A stretch of 64,000 nucleotides of DNA, taken from the NCBI GenBank assembly GCA_017795025.1, contig CP051243.1:1116001-1180000 (forward strand). The letters are read 5' to 3'. Positions within the stretch are counted from its first letter, which is position 1. Each line of letters begins with the position of its first letter. Origin of the DNA: Flavobacteriales bacterium. GTDB lineage: Bacteria > Bacteroidota > Bacteroidia > Flavobacteriales > Schleiferiaceae. A model generated the notes under the pieces. The model made no database searches. It had not been told where the DNA came from and saw only the letters and a program-made list of their open reading frames with translations. Position numbers and translations under genes: made by a program. Shown in pieces: positions 54,736-63,264 of this stretch.

Positions 54736-56505
54736 ATGAAGTCCCTACTCAGTCTCAATAAATATTTTTACAAATACCGTTGGAAATTACTGGCGGGATT
54801 GTTCTTTGTTGCCATTTCCGTAATCTTCGGTATCCTACCAGCGGAGCTCGTTCGCGAGAGTTTCAATATTGTGGAAGACGCCATTGAAGCTTATCAGAAT
54901 AATCCCGATTTTGATTACGGAGATCTACGTAATAAGCTGATTCTGTACGGAGTAATTATCATCGGCTCCAGCCTTTTAAAAGGGCTCTTTATGTTCTTTA
55001 TGCGGCAGACCATAATTGTCGTTAGTCGGCATATTGAGTACGACATGAAGAACGAAATCTTTGACCAATACCAAAAACTTTCCTTAGCCTTTTACAAGCG
55101 CAACCGCACCGGCGACCTTATGAACCGCATTAGTGAGGATGTGAGCCGCGTAAGAATGTATGTAGGTCCGGCCATTATGTATACCATGAATGTGGGCATG
55201 ACCTTACTCTTGATTATTCCCATCATGTTTTATTGGAGCCCGCGTCTTTCCTTATACGTACTGGCCCCTCTTCCTATTTTAGCGGCCTCTATTTATTACG
55301 TTAGTCGGAAGATCAATATTAAAAGTGAGCAAGTGCAGCGGCAATTGAGTGCGATAAGCTCCTTTGTACAAGAAACCTTTTCGGGTATTCGAGTTTTGAA
55401 GGCTTACGTACGTGAAGATCGCTCTCTACAAGACTTTAACGAAGAGGCCAACCATTATTTTGAGCGCAATAAAGAGCTTTTTAGAATTAATGCCCTCTTC
55501 TTCCCGCTGATGATTTTACTGATTGGTTTGTCCACCATCTTAACGGTGTACATTGGCGGTCAGGAAACGATTGCCGGTAAAATCGAAACCGGCGTTATCG
55601 CTCAGTTTATCATCTATGTAAATATGCTCACTTGGCCGGTGGCCAGTATCGGATGGGTAACCTCTTTAGTGCAAAGAGCGGCGGCTAGTCAGGAGCGGAT
55701 CAATGAATTCCTGAGGGTAAGCCCTGAAATTCAAAATCCATCTTCCGAAACTCTAAATTTCCAAGGGCGAATTGAGTTTGAAGGGGTGAGCTTTACCTAT
55801 CCCGACACGGGCATAAAAGCCCTCGATAATTTGAGTTTCCATTTGGAACCCGGTAGGTCTTTGGCCATTGTGGGACGCACCGGTAGCGGCAAGAGTACGG
55901 TGGCTAATTTAATCGGGCGACTTTATGATGTAGATGCCGGAGAAGTGAAGATTGATGGTCGGGATATTCGCTCGGTAAACCTCGATGAGTTACGGCAAAA
56001 CATTGGCTATGTGCCGCAAGAGGCCTTTTTATTCTCCTCCAGCATTGGTCGCAACATTGCCTTTGGTAAAGATGGAGCTAGCGAGGAGGAAATTATGGCG
56101 GCCGCTAAAAATGCCCATGTACACGATAATATCATGGGCTTCCCCGAAGGCTATGAAACGCGAGTTGGAGAGCGCGGCGTAACCCTCAGTGGAGGGCAAA
56201 AACAAAGGGTGAGCATTGCTCGGGCGATTATAAAAGCACCCCCCCTACTTATTTTTGATGATTGTTTATCGGCCGTAGACACCGAAACGGAAGAAGCGAT
56301 ACTCAACAACCTAAAGCGCCTGATTGACCAGAGTACCACCCTAATCATATCGCATCGGGTATCCTCCGTAAAAAATGCCGATCAAATTATTGTATTAGAG
56401 GAAGGCCGGGTGATTGAGGAAGGAAATCACGACAGCTTAATGAAGGTTGGTGGTTATTACAAAGACATGTACGAGCAACAGCTGGTAGAAGAGGCTAAGG
56501 TTTAA
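54736..56505 (+). CDS. ABC exporter, fused membrane and ATPase domains
   Basis: About 589 residues from ATG at 54736; an in-frame TTG at 54721 is the alternative. Six membrane segments in the first 320 residues, then the ATPase: Walker A GRTGSGKST, signature LSGGQKQR, Walker B LLIFDD and the His switch ISHRVSS. The residue after Walker B is Asp instead of the usual catalytic Glu (FDDCLSAVD), as in MdlA/MdlB-like half-transporters that often form heterodimers. No second half-transporter is adjacent. The substrate is unknown. Confidence 0.92.
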   Translation: MKSLLSLNKYFYKYRWKLLAGLFFVAISVIFGILPAELVRESFNIVEDAIEAYQNNPDFDYGDLRNKLILYGVIIIGSSLLKGLFMFFMRQTIIVVSRHIEYDMKNEIFDQYQKLSLAFYKRNRTGDLMNRISEDVSRVRMYVGPAIMYTMNVGMTLLLIIPIMFYWSPRLSLYVLAPLPILAASIYYVSRKINIKSEQVQRQLSAISSFVQETFSGIRVLKAYVREDRSLQDFNEEANHYFERNKELFRINALFFPLMILLIGLSTILTVYIGGQETIAGKIETGVIAQFIIYVNMLTWPVASIGWVTSLVQRAAASQERINEFLRVSPEIQNPSSETLNFQGRIEFEGVSFTYPDTGIKALDNLSFHLEPGRSLAIVGRTGSGKSTVANLIGRLYDVDAGEVKIDGRDIRSVNLDELRQNIGYVPQEAFLFSSSIGRNIAFGKDGASEEEIMAAAKNAHVHDNIMGFPEGYETRVGERGVTLSGGQKQRVSIARAIIKAPPLLIFDDCLSAVDTETEEAILNNLKRLIDQSTTLIISHRVSSVKNADQIIVLEEGRVIEEGNHDSLMKVGGYYKDMYEQQLVEEAKV

Positions 56506-56510
56506 TTTCG

Positions 56511-56717
56511 ATGAAGGGTTTTTCATTAGGATTAGGAACGGCCTTAATTATCTTCGGATTGTTCTTTTTGTACCGAATCATTCAGAGTATGCTCTTTTTT
56601 GTTTGGTATTTCCTGCCTTTAGGACTGGCCTTGCTGATTGGTTTCGCCCTCTTGCGATACGGTTTAAAGCGCAAACGCTCCTCTAAATCGAATGACTATT
56701 TCAAGTCGAAGTTTTAA
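56511..56717 (+). CDS. Small two-helix membrane protein
   Basis: 68 residues with two hydrophobic segments (about 5-22 and 27-48) and a basic Ser/Lys-rich tail (RYGLKRKRSSKSNDYFKSKF). ATG at 56511 is 5 bp after the ABC exporter stop, so it is probably co-transcribed. No family recognised. Confidence 0.65.
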   Translation: MKGFSLGLGTALIIFGLFFLYRIIQSMLFFVWYFLPLGLALLIGFALLRYGLKRKRSSKSNDYFKSKF

Positions 56718-56818
56718 ACTTAAAAATTAAGCTTTTAGGAATACCCCTTCTGTGAAGCTCTGATAATCAGACTTAAACACTCGAAGCTCTAAAGCTTAAA
56801 CAAAATTCCATATTTTTT

Positions 56819-56826
56819 TAGCTTTG
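56819..56826 (+). promoter_or_regulatory. -7 element upstream of PUR-alpha-like gene
   Basis: TAGCTTTG, followed by CC, 23 bases before the ATG at 56850. Confidence 0.5.
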
Positions 56827-56849
56827 CCTGCGACTAAACCATGATCGTA

Positions 56850-57254
56850 ATGAGTGATTTTGACAAAAATGCGCAGGAGGAGATCCATTCCAAGGTTTTA
56901 AGGGCGGGAAGGAGAACCTATTTTTTTGATGTGAGAGCCACCAAGGCAGATGATTACTACCTAACCATCACTGAAAGTAAAAAGCATACCGCCGATAATG
57001 GCAATGTTTTTTACAAGAAACACAAGATTTACCTTTATAAGGAAGACTTTGAAGCCTTTAGTGAAATGTTTAATGCGGCTACCGATTACATCATCGACAA
57101 ACGCGGCGAGGAAGTAATTTCCGACCGCCACGAGCCCGATTACCACAAAAAACATCAAGGTCCTTATGACCTTAATCAGGAATTTGAGGAGGGGGTTAAT
57201 GAATCTGAAGGGAATTCGGAAGAATACACCGATGTATCCTTTGAGGATATTTAA
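56850..57254 (+). CDS. DUF3276 / PUR-alpha-like nucleic-acid-binding protein
   Basis: 134 residues from ATG at 56850 (MSDFDKNAQEEIHSKVLRAG). The sequence RRTYFFDVRATKADDYYLTITESKK and HKIYLYKEDFEAF match the single PUR repeat of Bacteroidota and spirochaete PUR-alpha proteins, which bind single-stranded DNA or RNA as dimers. The C-terminus is acidic and disordered. A bidirectional terminator follows. Confidence 0.88.
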   Translation: MSDFDKNAQEEIHSKVLRAGRRTYFFDVRATKADDYYLTITESKKHTADNGNVFYKKHKIYLYKEDFEAFSEMFNAATDYIIDKRGEEVISDRHEPDYHKKHQGPYDLNQEFEEGVNESEGNSEEYTDVSFEDI

Positions 57255-57277
57255 TTCAGATTTTGATCAATCCACAA

Positions 57278-57303
57278 AAAGAGCCCTTTTTTAAGGGCTC
57301 TTT
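57278..57303. terminator. Bidirectional terminator
   Basis: Stem AAAGAGCCC / GGGCTCTTT around an 8-base loop between the convergent PUR-like and FMN-reductase genes. A-rich and T-rich flanks are present on either side. Confidence 0.85.
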
Positions 57304-57308
57304 GCGTT

Positions 57309-57830
57309 TTAGTACTGTATAAATTCTTTTACCTGTTTGCTAAGCACCGCTATGGTTTCTGGATCCACGAGCTCGCCCTGATCATTGAGCAATCCATCCA
57401 CCTTAGAAATGGGCACCTTATTGCTAAATACCTCAATCCGCAAGTGATGCAACACGTGGGTTAAGTGGTCCATACCTCGAATATTGCCTGCCCGACCCGA
57501 GGCTACGCCTACCAAGGCTGCTTTCTTGCCTTTCCAAATATGCGGCTTAACCCCATCTAAAAAAGCCTTTAAAACTCCGGGGTAAGAACCATTGTATTCG
57601 GGACTAATAAAAACCAGCTTTTCAGCGGGTAGCAGTTTCTCATGAATGATTTGCTCGGTTTGATCACTACGCTTACCAAAGCTATCTTCAAAAACAAAAT
57701 CACGGGGTAAATTCTCCAATTCAAAGGTTTCTACCTGGGCCCCTTCGGCCTCTAGTAATTCTTTGTATTTAGCAACTATTCTGCGGGTTACATTCTTAGG
57801 TCGATGCGTTCCGCATACTAGGGTAATCAT
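57309..57830 (-). CDS. NADPH-dependent FMN reductase
   Basis: 173 residues of the flavodoxin-like reductase family. The N-terminal MITLVCGTHRPKNVTRRIV is the phosphate-binding loop for FMN, and FISPEYNGSYPGVLKAFLDG (about residues 94-113) is the conserved SPEYN motif. It reduces FMN or quinones. It is the only minus-strand gene in the right-hand end of the window, transcribed divergently from parA. Confidence 0.9.
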   Translation of the reverse strand: MITLVCGTHRPKNVTRRIVAKYKELLEAEGAQVETFELENLPRDFVFEDSFGKRSDQTEQIIHEKLLPAEKLVFISPEYNGSYPGVLKAFLDGVKPHIWKGKKAALVGVASGRAGNIRGMDHLTHVLHHLRIEVFSNKVPISKVDGLLNDQGELVDPETIAVLSKQVKEFIQY

Positions 57831-57880
57831 AAGCGTTTAAAATGTTGGTAAATCCGTTTCCACAAGGAAAGCTGATTCAT

Positions 57881-57888
57881 TAGATTTG
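57881..57888 (+). promoter_or_regulatory. Possible parA operon promoter
   Basis: TAGATTTG on the plus strand, 108 bases before the parA ATG. The leader contains an inverted repeat CCTCC...GGAGG. Weak on its own. Confidence 0.35.
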
Positions 57889-57996
57889 TATTTTAGGCCT
57901 CCCGATTTCGGAAGGAGGTTTCAGCCTCGGGGAAGCTGATGTACCTGCAAAATTAAGAACAAGCAAAGGATCAAAAAGATCATAAAATAATTGAAC

Positions 57997-58779
57997 ATGG
58001 GAAAAATTGTGGCCATCGCCAATCAAAAAGGTGGAGTGGGAAAAACGACGACCTCGGTAAATTTATCAGCGAGTTTAGGGGTTTTAGAGAAAAAGGTTTT
58101 GGTGGTTGATGCTGACCCTCAAGCCAATACCACCTCTGCCCTAGGCTTTAATCCCGATGAAGTTAAAGTGGGAACCTATCAAGTCTTGGAACATGAGGTT
58201 TCTGCCAAAGAGGCGGTAGTCCAAACCTCTAATCCTAATTTGGATTTAATTCCAGCCCAAATCGATTTGGTAGCAGTTGAAATCGAATTGGTAGATAAAG
58301 AGCAAAGGGAGCAAATGCTTCGCAAGTCCTTGGAATCGGTGAAGGACGACTACGATTATATTATGATTGATTGTGCACCTTCCTTAGGCCTAATCACCCT
58401 TAATGCCCTAACGGCCGCCGATAGTGTTATTATTCCGATTCAGTGCGAGTACTTCGCCTTGGAAGGATTGGGTAAGTTGCTTAATACCATTAAGAGCGTA
58501 CAAAACCTGCACAATCCTAATTTGGATATCGAAGGATTGCTTCTCACCATGTACGACTCTCGCTTACGCCTCAGTAACCAGGTGGTGGAAGAGGTTAAAA
58601 CCCACTTCAGTAAAATGGTTTTCAATACCATAATTCAGCGAAATGTTCGTTTAAGCGAGGCGCCCAGTTATGGGGAAACCATTATCATGTATGATGCCTC
58701 CAGTAATGGCGCAGAGAATTACTTAAATTTGGCCCGCGAATTCTTAGAGAAGAACGAGTCGATTGAGGCAGAAGCCTAA
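57997..58779 (+). CDS. parA: Chromosome-partitioning ATPase ParA/Soj
   Basis: 260 residues from ATG at 57997; an upstream in-frame TTG is unlikely. The deviant Walker A is IANQKGGVGKTTTSVNLSAS, then VVDADPQANTT and a YIMIDCAPSLGLITLNAL Walker B region. Walker-type ATPase that moves ParB-bound origins. It is followed by parB after 23 bp; the pair suggests, but does not prove, that the replication origin is near in the genome. Confidence 0.95.
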   Translation: MGKIVAIANQKGGVGKTTTSVNLSASLGVLEKKVLVVDADPQANTTSALGFNPDEVKVGTYQVLEHEVSAKEAVVQTSNPNLDLIPAQIDLVAVEIELVDKEQREQMLRKSLESVKDDYDYIMIDCAPSLGLITLNALTAADSVIIPIQCEYFALEGLGKLLNTIKSVQNLHNPNLDIEGLLLTMYDSRLRLSNQVVEEVKTHFSKMVFNTIIQRNVRLSEAPSYGETIIMYDASSNGAENYLNLAREFLEKNESIEAEA

Positions 58780-58802
58780 AAATCAATTGCAAATAATTTT
58801 GA

Positions 58803-59699
58803 ATGGCAACACCTAAACGCAAAGCGATGGGTAAGGGCTTGGCCGCCCTTTTAAACGATAATGGCAATATCAAATCTGGCAAGGATCAGGACGCCGATAA
58901 AGTGCTGGGGGCCATTGCCGAAATTCCCTTGGCCGACATTGAGGCGAATCCCGAGCAACCCCGTACCATTTTTGACCCCGAGGCCTTAGAAGAACTAGCG
59001 ACTTCCATTAAGGAATTAGGGATTGTACAACCCATTACCGTACGCCGTTTAGAAACTGGCAAATTCCAGATCATCTCGGGAGAACGTCGTTTTAGAGCCA
59101 GTAAAATCGCGGGCCTAGAGGCTATTCCGGCTTATATCCGATTGGCCGATGACCAGGCGGTTCTCGAAATGGCCCTGGTTGAAAATATTCAAAGGGAAGA
59201 ACTCGACCCTATCGAAATTGCCTTAAGCTATCAGCGCTTAATTGAAGAGTGTGAACTCACCCAAGAAGCGATGAGCGAACGGGTAGGGAAAAAGCGCTCT
59301 ACCATCACCAATTACCTTCGACTTTTAAAATTACAACCGCTTATTCAAGCCGGTTTACGCGATAAGATGATTAGCATGGGACATGCTCGTGCGCTGATCA
59401 ATGTAGAGAATGATGAGGACCAAGTGAACCTCTATCACGATGCGATAAAGCGTGACCTTAGTGTGCGTCAGATTGAAGAAGCCGTGCGGAAGGCTAAAGC
59501 CAAACAAGGACCTAAAAAAGCCAGCGCCAGTACTTCTACCCCACTTCCCAAGGAGATTGAAGCAGCCCGTGATCAAGTGAGTGAAAACCTAAAAGTGTCG
59601 GTGGATCTACGTCGCTCCAAACGCGGCAAAGGCAAAATCACCTTGAGCTTTAAAAACGATGCCGAATTGGAACGCATCCTCGAGCAATTGCAATCCTAA
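58803..59699 (+). CDS. parB: Chromosome-partitioning protein ParB
   Basis: 298 residues. MATPKRKAMGKGLAALLND is the usual ParB start. The CTPase fold has ADIEANPEQPRTIFDPEALEELATSI and the GERRFRASKIAGLEAIPAYI and ALVENIQREELDPIEIA boxes. A helix-turn-helix (LTQEAMSERVGKKRSTITNYLRLL) and a C-terminal dimer domain follow. It spreads from parS sites, none of which I can identify in this window. Confidence 0.95.
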   Translation: MATPKRKAMGKGLAALLNDNGNIKSGKDQDADKVLGAIAEIPLADIEANPEQPRTIFDPEALEELATSIKELGIVQPITVRRLETGKFQIISGERRFRASKIAGLEAIPAYIRLADDQAVLEMALVENIQREELDPIEIALSYQRLIEECELTQEAMSERVGKKRSTITNYLRLLKLQPLIQAGLRDKMISMGHARALINVENDEDQVNLYHDAIKRDLSVRQIEEAVRKAKAKQGPKKASASTSTPLPKEIEAARDQVSENLKVSVDLRRSKRGKGKITLSFKNDAELERILEQLQS

Positions 59700-59703
59700 G
59701 ATT

Positions 59704-60276
59704 TTGAAAAATACGCTCTGCCTCTTTTTGCTCTTCATCAGTGTAAGCCTAAGCGCCCAGCGCGATAGCGTAAACTACGAAGAGGTAAATCGCATGCCTA
59801 CCGACAGCAGCGAAATGCATTCGGTGCGCAGAGCTACCTTACTTTCTACTTTTCTGCCCGGAGCAGGTCAAGCCTATAACGGCAAGTACTGGAAAATGCC
59901 CATCGTTTATGCCGGCCTTGGTGCCTGCGGCTATTTCGCTGTAGAAAATCACCGCTTATACCGACAGTATCTAGATGCCTTCTTGATGCGTATAGATAGC
60001 ACTAGTGGGAACGACCAGTTTTTCAATATTTATAGCGAAAGGCAATTAATCGAACTGCAAAATATTTACCGCGACTGGCGAGATTTGTCCATCATTATTG
60101 GTGCAGCGGTTTGGGCGCTAAATATAATCGATGCCCACGTGGATGCCCACCTCTATTATTACAATGTAAATGAAGACCTAAGCTTTCGCTTGGAGCCGGC
60201 CGTGATTCCGATGGGAGGAATGTACAACGGTATGCAAGCCCTTGGTTTAGGACTAAAAATAAATTTAGATCCATGA
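59704..60276 (+). CDS. DUF5683 membrane protein
   Basis: About 190 residues from TTG at 59704, which begins a signal peptide (KNTLCLFLLFISVSLSAQ). The longer frame from 59659 would overlap parB by 41 bp and bury the signal peptide, so it is rejected. The mature part has RRATLLSTFLPGAGQAYNGKYWKMP and IIDAHVDAHLYYYNVN, hallmark segments of DUF5683. Function is unknown, but position between parB and dapB is widely seen in the phylum. Confidence 0.8.
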   Translation: MKNTLCLFLLFISVSLSAQRDSVNYEEVNRMPTDSSEMHSVRRATLLSTFLPGAGQAYNGKYWKMPIVYAGLGACGYFAVENHRLYRQYLDAFLMRIDSTSGNDQFFNIYSERQLIELQNIYRDWRDLSIIIGAAVWALNIIDAHVDAHLYYYNVNEDLSFRLEPAVIPMGGMYNGMQALGLGLKINLDP

Positions 60277-60989
60277 AAGTAGCCTTGATTGGATACGGTA
60301 AAATGGGGAAAATCATTGAGCGCATTCTTAAGGAACGTGGTCATGAGGTAGTCGCCCGGTTTGGCAAAGAAGGGATAAATTCAGCTGACTTAAAACAGGC
60401 CGAGGTTGCCATAGAATTCTCGGTTCCCGAGGCTGCCTTTGCTAATATAAAAGCTTGTTTTGAGCATGGTGTTCCGGTGGTAACCGGCACTACCGGTTGG
60501 CTCGATCGATATGAAGAAGCCTTAAGCCTCTGCGAGAAGCAAGCCGGGGCCCTACTCTACGCCTCCAATTTTAGCTTGGGAGTTAATTTATTCTTTGCCC
60601 TCAATCGGCAGCTGGCCGAATTAATGAAGGATTACCCGCAATACCAAAGTGCGCTTACCGAAATTCATCATATTCATAAAAAGGATGCGCCAAGCGGCAC
60701 CGCCATCAGTTTAGCCGAAGACCTTATTGCCGGTTTGCCCCAATTAAAAAGCTGGAAGCTTAAGGAAGATAATCCCGAAGCCGAAGACTTGCCCATTACC
60801 GCGATCCGCGAAAATGAAGTTCCTGGAACCCATGCGGTAAGTTACCGTAGTGCCATCGACGATATAGAAATTAAACACACTGCCCATAATCGCGAAGGCT
60901 TTGCCCTTGGCGCTGTAATGGCGGCCGAATACCTAAAGGGTAAGACCGGCGTTTACAGCATGCGCGATGTACTAAATCTTAAACCATGA
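60273..60989 (+). CDS. dapB: 4-hydroxy-tetrahydrodipicolinate reductase
   Basis: 238 residues. MKVALIGYGKMGKIIERIL is the NAD(P)-binding motif. ALTEIHHIHKKDAPSGTA carries the catalytic His and Lys of DapB. The enzyme makes tetrahydrodipicolinate for lysine and diaminopimelate. It overlaps the preceding gene and lepB by 4 bp each. Confidence 0.95.
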   Translation: MKVALIGYGKMGKIIERILKERGHEVVARFGKEGINSADLKQAEVAIEFSVPEAAFANIKACFEHGVPVVTGTTGWLDRYEEALSLCEKQAGALLYASNFSLGVNLFFALNRQLAELMKDYPQYQSALTEIHHIHKKDAPSGTAISLAEDLIAGLPQLKSWKLKEDNPEAEDLPITAIRENEVPGTHAVSYRSAIDDIEIKHTAHNREGFALGAVMAAEYLKGKTGVYSMRDVLNLKP

Positions 60990-62647
60990 GTATAGGCCTT
61001 ACCCTGGTCTTTTTGACCCTTCTTCAAGTTTATTATGGAATCTTAGCCCTGCGATTTATCACGGGGGCCGGCTTAAAACCATGGCAAGCCTTAGTGCCAT
61101 TTTACAATATCTACATCATGACCAAGGTTATTCAACGACCTTGGTATTGGACCATCCTAGCAATCTTGCCGGTGGTTGGAAATATTATGATGGTGGTGAT
61201 TTTCTTCGAGTTGATGCATATGTACCGCATCGCCTCCATTAAGAATACCGTTTTAGGGACCATTACCTTCGGATTGTACTTCGGTTATTTAGCCTTTAGC
61301 TCCGACTTAAAGTATCAGGAGCGCGACATTAAAATTATACGCAAATACATCAGCGAAGGCTTTGCTTCGATTGTTTTTGCCATTGTAGCCGCCACTTTGA
61401 TTAGAGCTTACACCTTTGAAGCTTTCACCATCCCTACCCCTTCGATGGAAAAATCGATGATGGTTGGTGACTTCCTTTTTGTAAGCAAACTGCAATACGG
61501 CAGTCGCTTACCGATGACGCCCTTTTCCTTGCCCTTAATGCACAATAAAATTCCTTTTACGGAAGTGAAGGCTTTTAGTGATGTGGTGACCTTCCCTTAC
61601 ATCCGGTTACCAAAAATATCGGAGGTGCAACGCTTCGACCCCGTGGTCTTTAATTATCCCATGGAAGATGAATATCCGGTAGATAAACGCGAGCACTATG
61701 TAAAGCGCTGCGTAGCCCTGCCGGGAGATACCTTGCAAATTAAAGACGGGCAAATCATCGTAAATGGCTCCTTTGCCGAGCTCCCCGCTCGAACCATCCG
61801 ACAGTTTCAATACTTTGTGCGCACTAAAGGTCGCTTAAACACCAATGGTTTAAAGGAGCGCTTTGATATTAATACCGGTGCCGGTGCGCAAGATATATTC
61901 CCCATTCGCCTTTTAAAGCAAGTGGCCGAAAATCAAGGAAGGCAACTATCGAGACCTTTAAACATTCCCCAGGGATATGATGATTACATCGTAACTATTA
62001 GTGATGAAGCGATTGATCAGTTTAGTGCGATTCCGAATATTGATACCATTTTTCGCCTGAACTACAAATTGGGTCAGAAGGATATTCCAGCTAGTTTAAA
62101 GGTTTATTATCAAGACTTTCTGGGCGACGAGAACCGCATTTTCCCACCTAGCATCAATTACAAATGGACGCGCGATAATTTCGGACCCATCCATTTACCC
62201 AGTGCCGGAAGTTCGGTGGAGCTTACCATCAATAATTACCATTTATACCAACGGATTATTGAAGTTTACGAAGGGCATACCTTCGAGATTAATACCCCAC
62301 GTGAACAGGGCGGTGCGCATACCTTTTTAATTGATGGTGAAGCGCAAACCGAATACACTTTTGCCCAAAATTACTATTGGATGATGGGTGACAACCGACA
62401 TAACTCCCTCGACAGCCGGTATTGGGGTTTTGTGCCCGAGGATCATATCGTGGGTCGACCCGCCTTTATTTGGATGAGCTACGATAAGTACGGTGAGGGA
62501 ATAATGAATAAAATTCGTTTCGACCGGGTATTTACAACGGTAAGTGGCGACGGGGAGCGTACCAGCTATTTTTGGCCCTTTGCTATTATTGTGGCTTTGG
62601 GTTATGGCTTTAATTACTTCCGTAAGAAGAAAAAAGGCGCGGCGTGA
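60986..62647 (+). CDS. lepB: Signal peptidase I (long form)
   Basis: 553 residues; E. coli LepB is 324. About three N-terminal membrane segments (DUF5684-like, 1-110) precede the catalytic region with Ser153 (TIPTPSMEKSM) and Lys240 (YVKRCVALPGDTL). A long insertion (about 260-430) separates these from the final MMGDNRHNSLDSRYWGFVP motif; a last membrane segment lies near 525-540. Removes signal peptides of secreted proteins. Confidence 0.94.
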   Translation: MSIGLTLVFLTLLQVYYGILALRFITGAGLKPWQALVPFYNIYIMTKVIQRPWYWTILAILPVVGNIMMVVIFFELMHMYRIASIKNTVLGTITFGLYFGYLAFSSDLKYQERDIKIIRKYISEGFASIVFAIVAATLIRAYTFEAFTIPTPSMEKSMMVGDFLFVSKLQYGSRLPMTPFSLPLMHNKIPFTEVKAFSDVVTFPYIRLPKISEVQRFDPVVFNYPMEDEYPVDKREHYVKRCVALPGDTLQIKDGQIIVNGSFAELPARTIRQFQYFVRTKGRLNTNGLKERFDINTGAGAQDIFPIRLLKQVAENQGRQLSRPLNIPQGYDDYIVTISDEAIDQFSAIPNIDTIFRLNYKLGQKDIPASLKVYYQDFLGDENRIFPPSINYKWTRDNFGPIHLPSAGSSVELTINNYHLYQRIIEVYEGHTFEINTPREQGGAHTFLIDGEAQTEYTFAQNYYWMMGDNRHNSLDSRYWGFVPEDHIVGRPAFIWMSYDKYGEGIMNKIRFDRVFTTVSGDGERTSYFWPFAIIVALGYGFNYFRKKKKGAA

Positions 62648-63249
62648 AAAAAGGGCTCTTCAGCCTAAGCTACTGGGGACCCATCTCCTATTATGCGAAA
62701 TTGATTCGCTATGAGGAAGTGGTTTTGGAACAATTTGACAATTTCCAAAAGCAGTCCTATCGTAATCGTTGTTATATTGATGGTCCTAATGGCGCTTTAA
62801 TGCTCAACCTTTCAATCGACCATCTGCATAAAGGCTTGATGAAAGAGACCCGTATTGCCCCCGAGCAAAACTGGAGCCAACAGCATTGGCAGGCTTTGCA
62901 AACCTCCTATAACAACAGTCCTTTTTTCGATAGCCTGGCGCCCGAAATTCAAAGCTTTTACGAGCACGCTCCCGCTCATCTCGCCGAAGTTAATTTGGCC
63001 AGTACCCGCCTGGTTTTAAAATGGCTGCGGGCCGATGTTAAACTTCATCTCAGCGAAAGCTGGCAGGCAACATGGCCCGAGATACAGGATCATCGACAGG
63101 ATTTTAGTCCCAAGAAAAGAAGTTTTGTTCAAGCCAAGCCCTATCCCCAAGTATTTGATCATAAGCACGGCTTTCAGCCAGAGCTTTCCATTTTAGATTT
63201 AATCTTCAACGAAGGTCCTGCGGCCTACGATTACTTGCAGGAGCTTTAA
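62644..63249 (+). CDS. WbqC-like family protein
   Basis: 201 residues starting at GTG 62644, which overlaps the lepB stop by 4 bp. LSYWGPISYYAKLIRYEEVV and NFQKQSYRNRCYIDGPNGAL are the WbqC signatures; LNLSIDH and ETRIAPEQNWSQQHWQAL follow. The family was named from an O-antigen cluster but its biochemical role is unsettled. In Bacteroidota it is regularly linked to lepB and dapB. Confidence 0.88.
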   Translation: MKKGLFSLSYWGPISYYAKLIRYEEVVLEQFDNFQKQSYRNRCYIDGPNGALMLNLSIDHLHKGLMKETRIAPEQNWSQQHWQALQTSYNNSPFFDSLAPEIQSFYEHAPAHLAEVNLASTRLVLKWLRADVKLHLSESWQATWPEIQDHRQDFSPKKRSFVQAKPYPQVFDHKHGFQPELSILDLIFNEGPAAYDYLQEL

Positions 63250-63253
63250 TTTG

Positions 63254-63261
63254 TATTTTCG
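63254..63261 (+). promoter_or_regulatory. Possible -7 element before the last gene
   Basis: TATTTTCG resembles TAnnTTTG with one mismatch and ends 3 bases before the ATG at 63265; TTTG overlaps it directly upstream. Confidence 0.3.
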
Positions 63262-63264
63262 CGC

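Noticed and set aside
57855-57870. Inverted repeat TTTCC-ACAA-GGAAA upstream of parA as a parS site
   Set aside because: It lacks the CACGTG-like core of known parS sites and occurs once; not enough to call.
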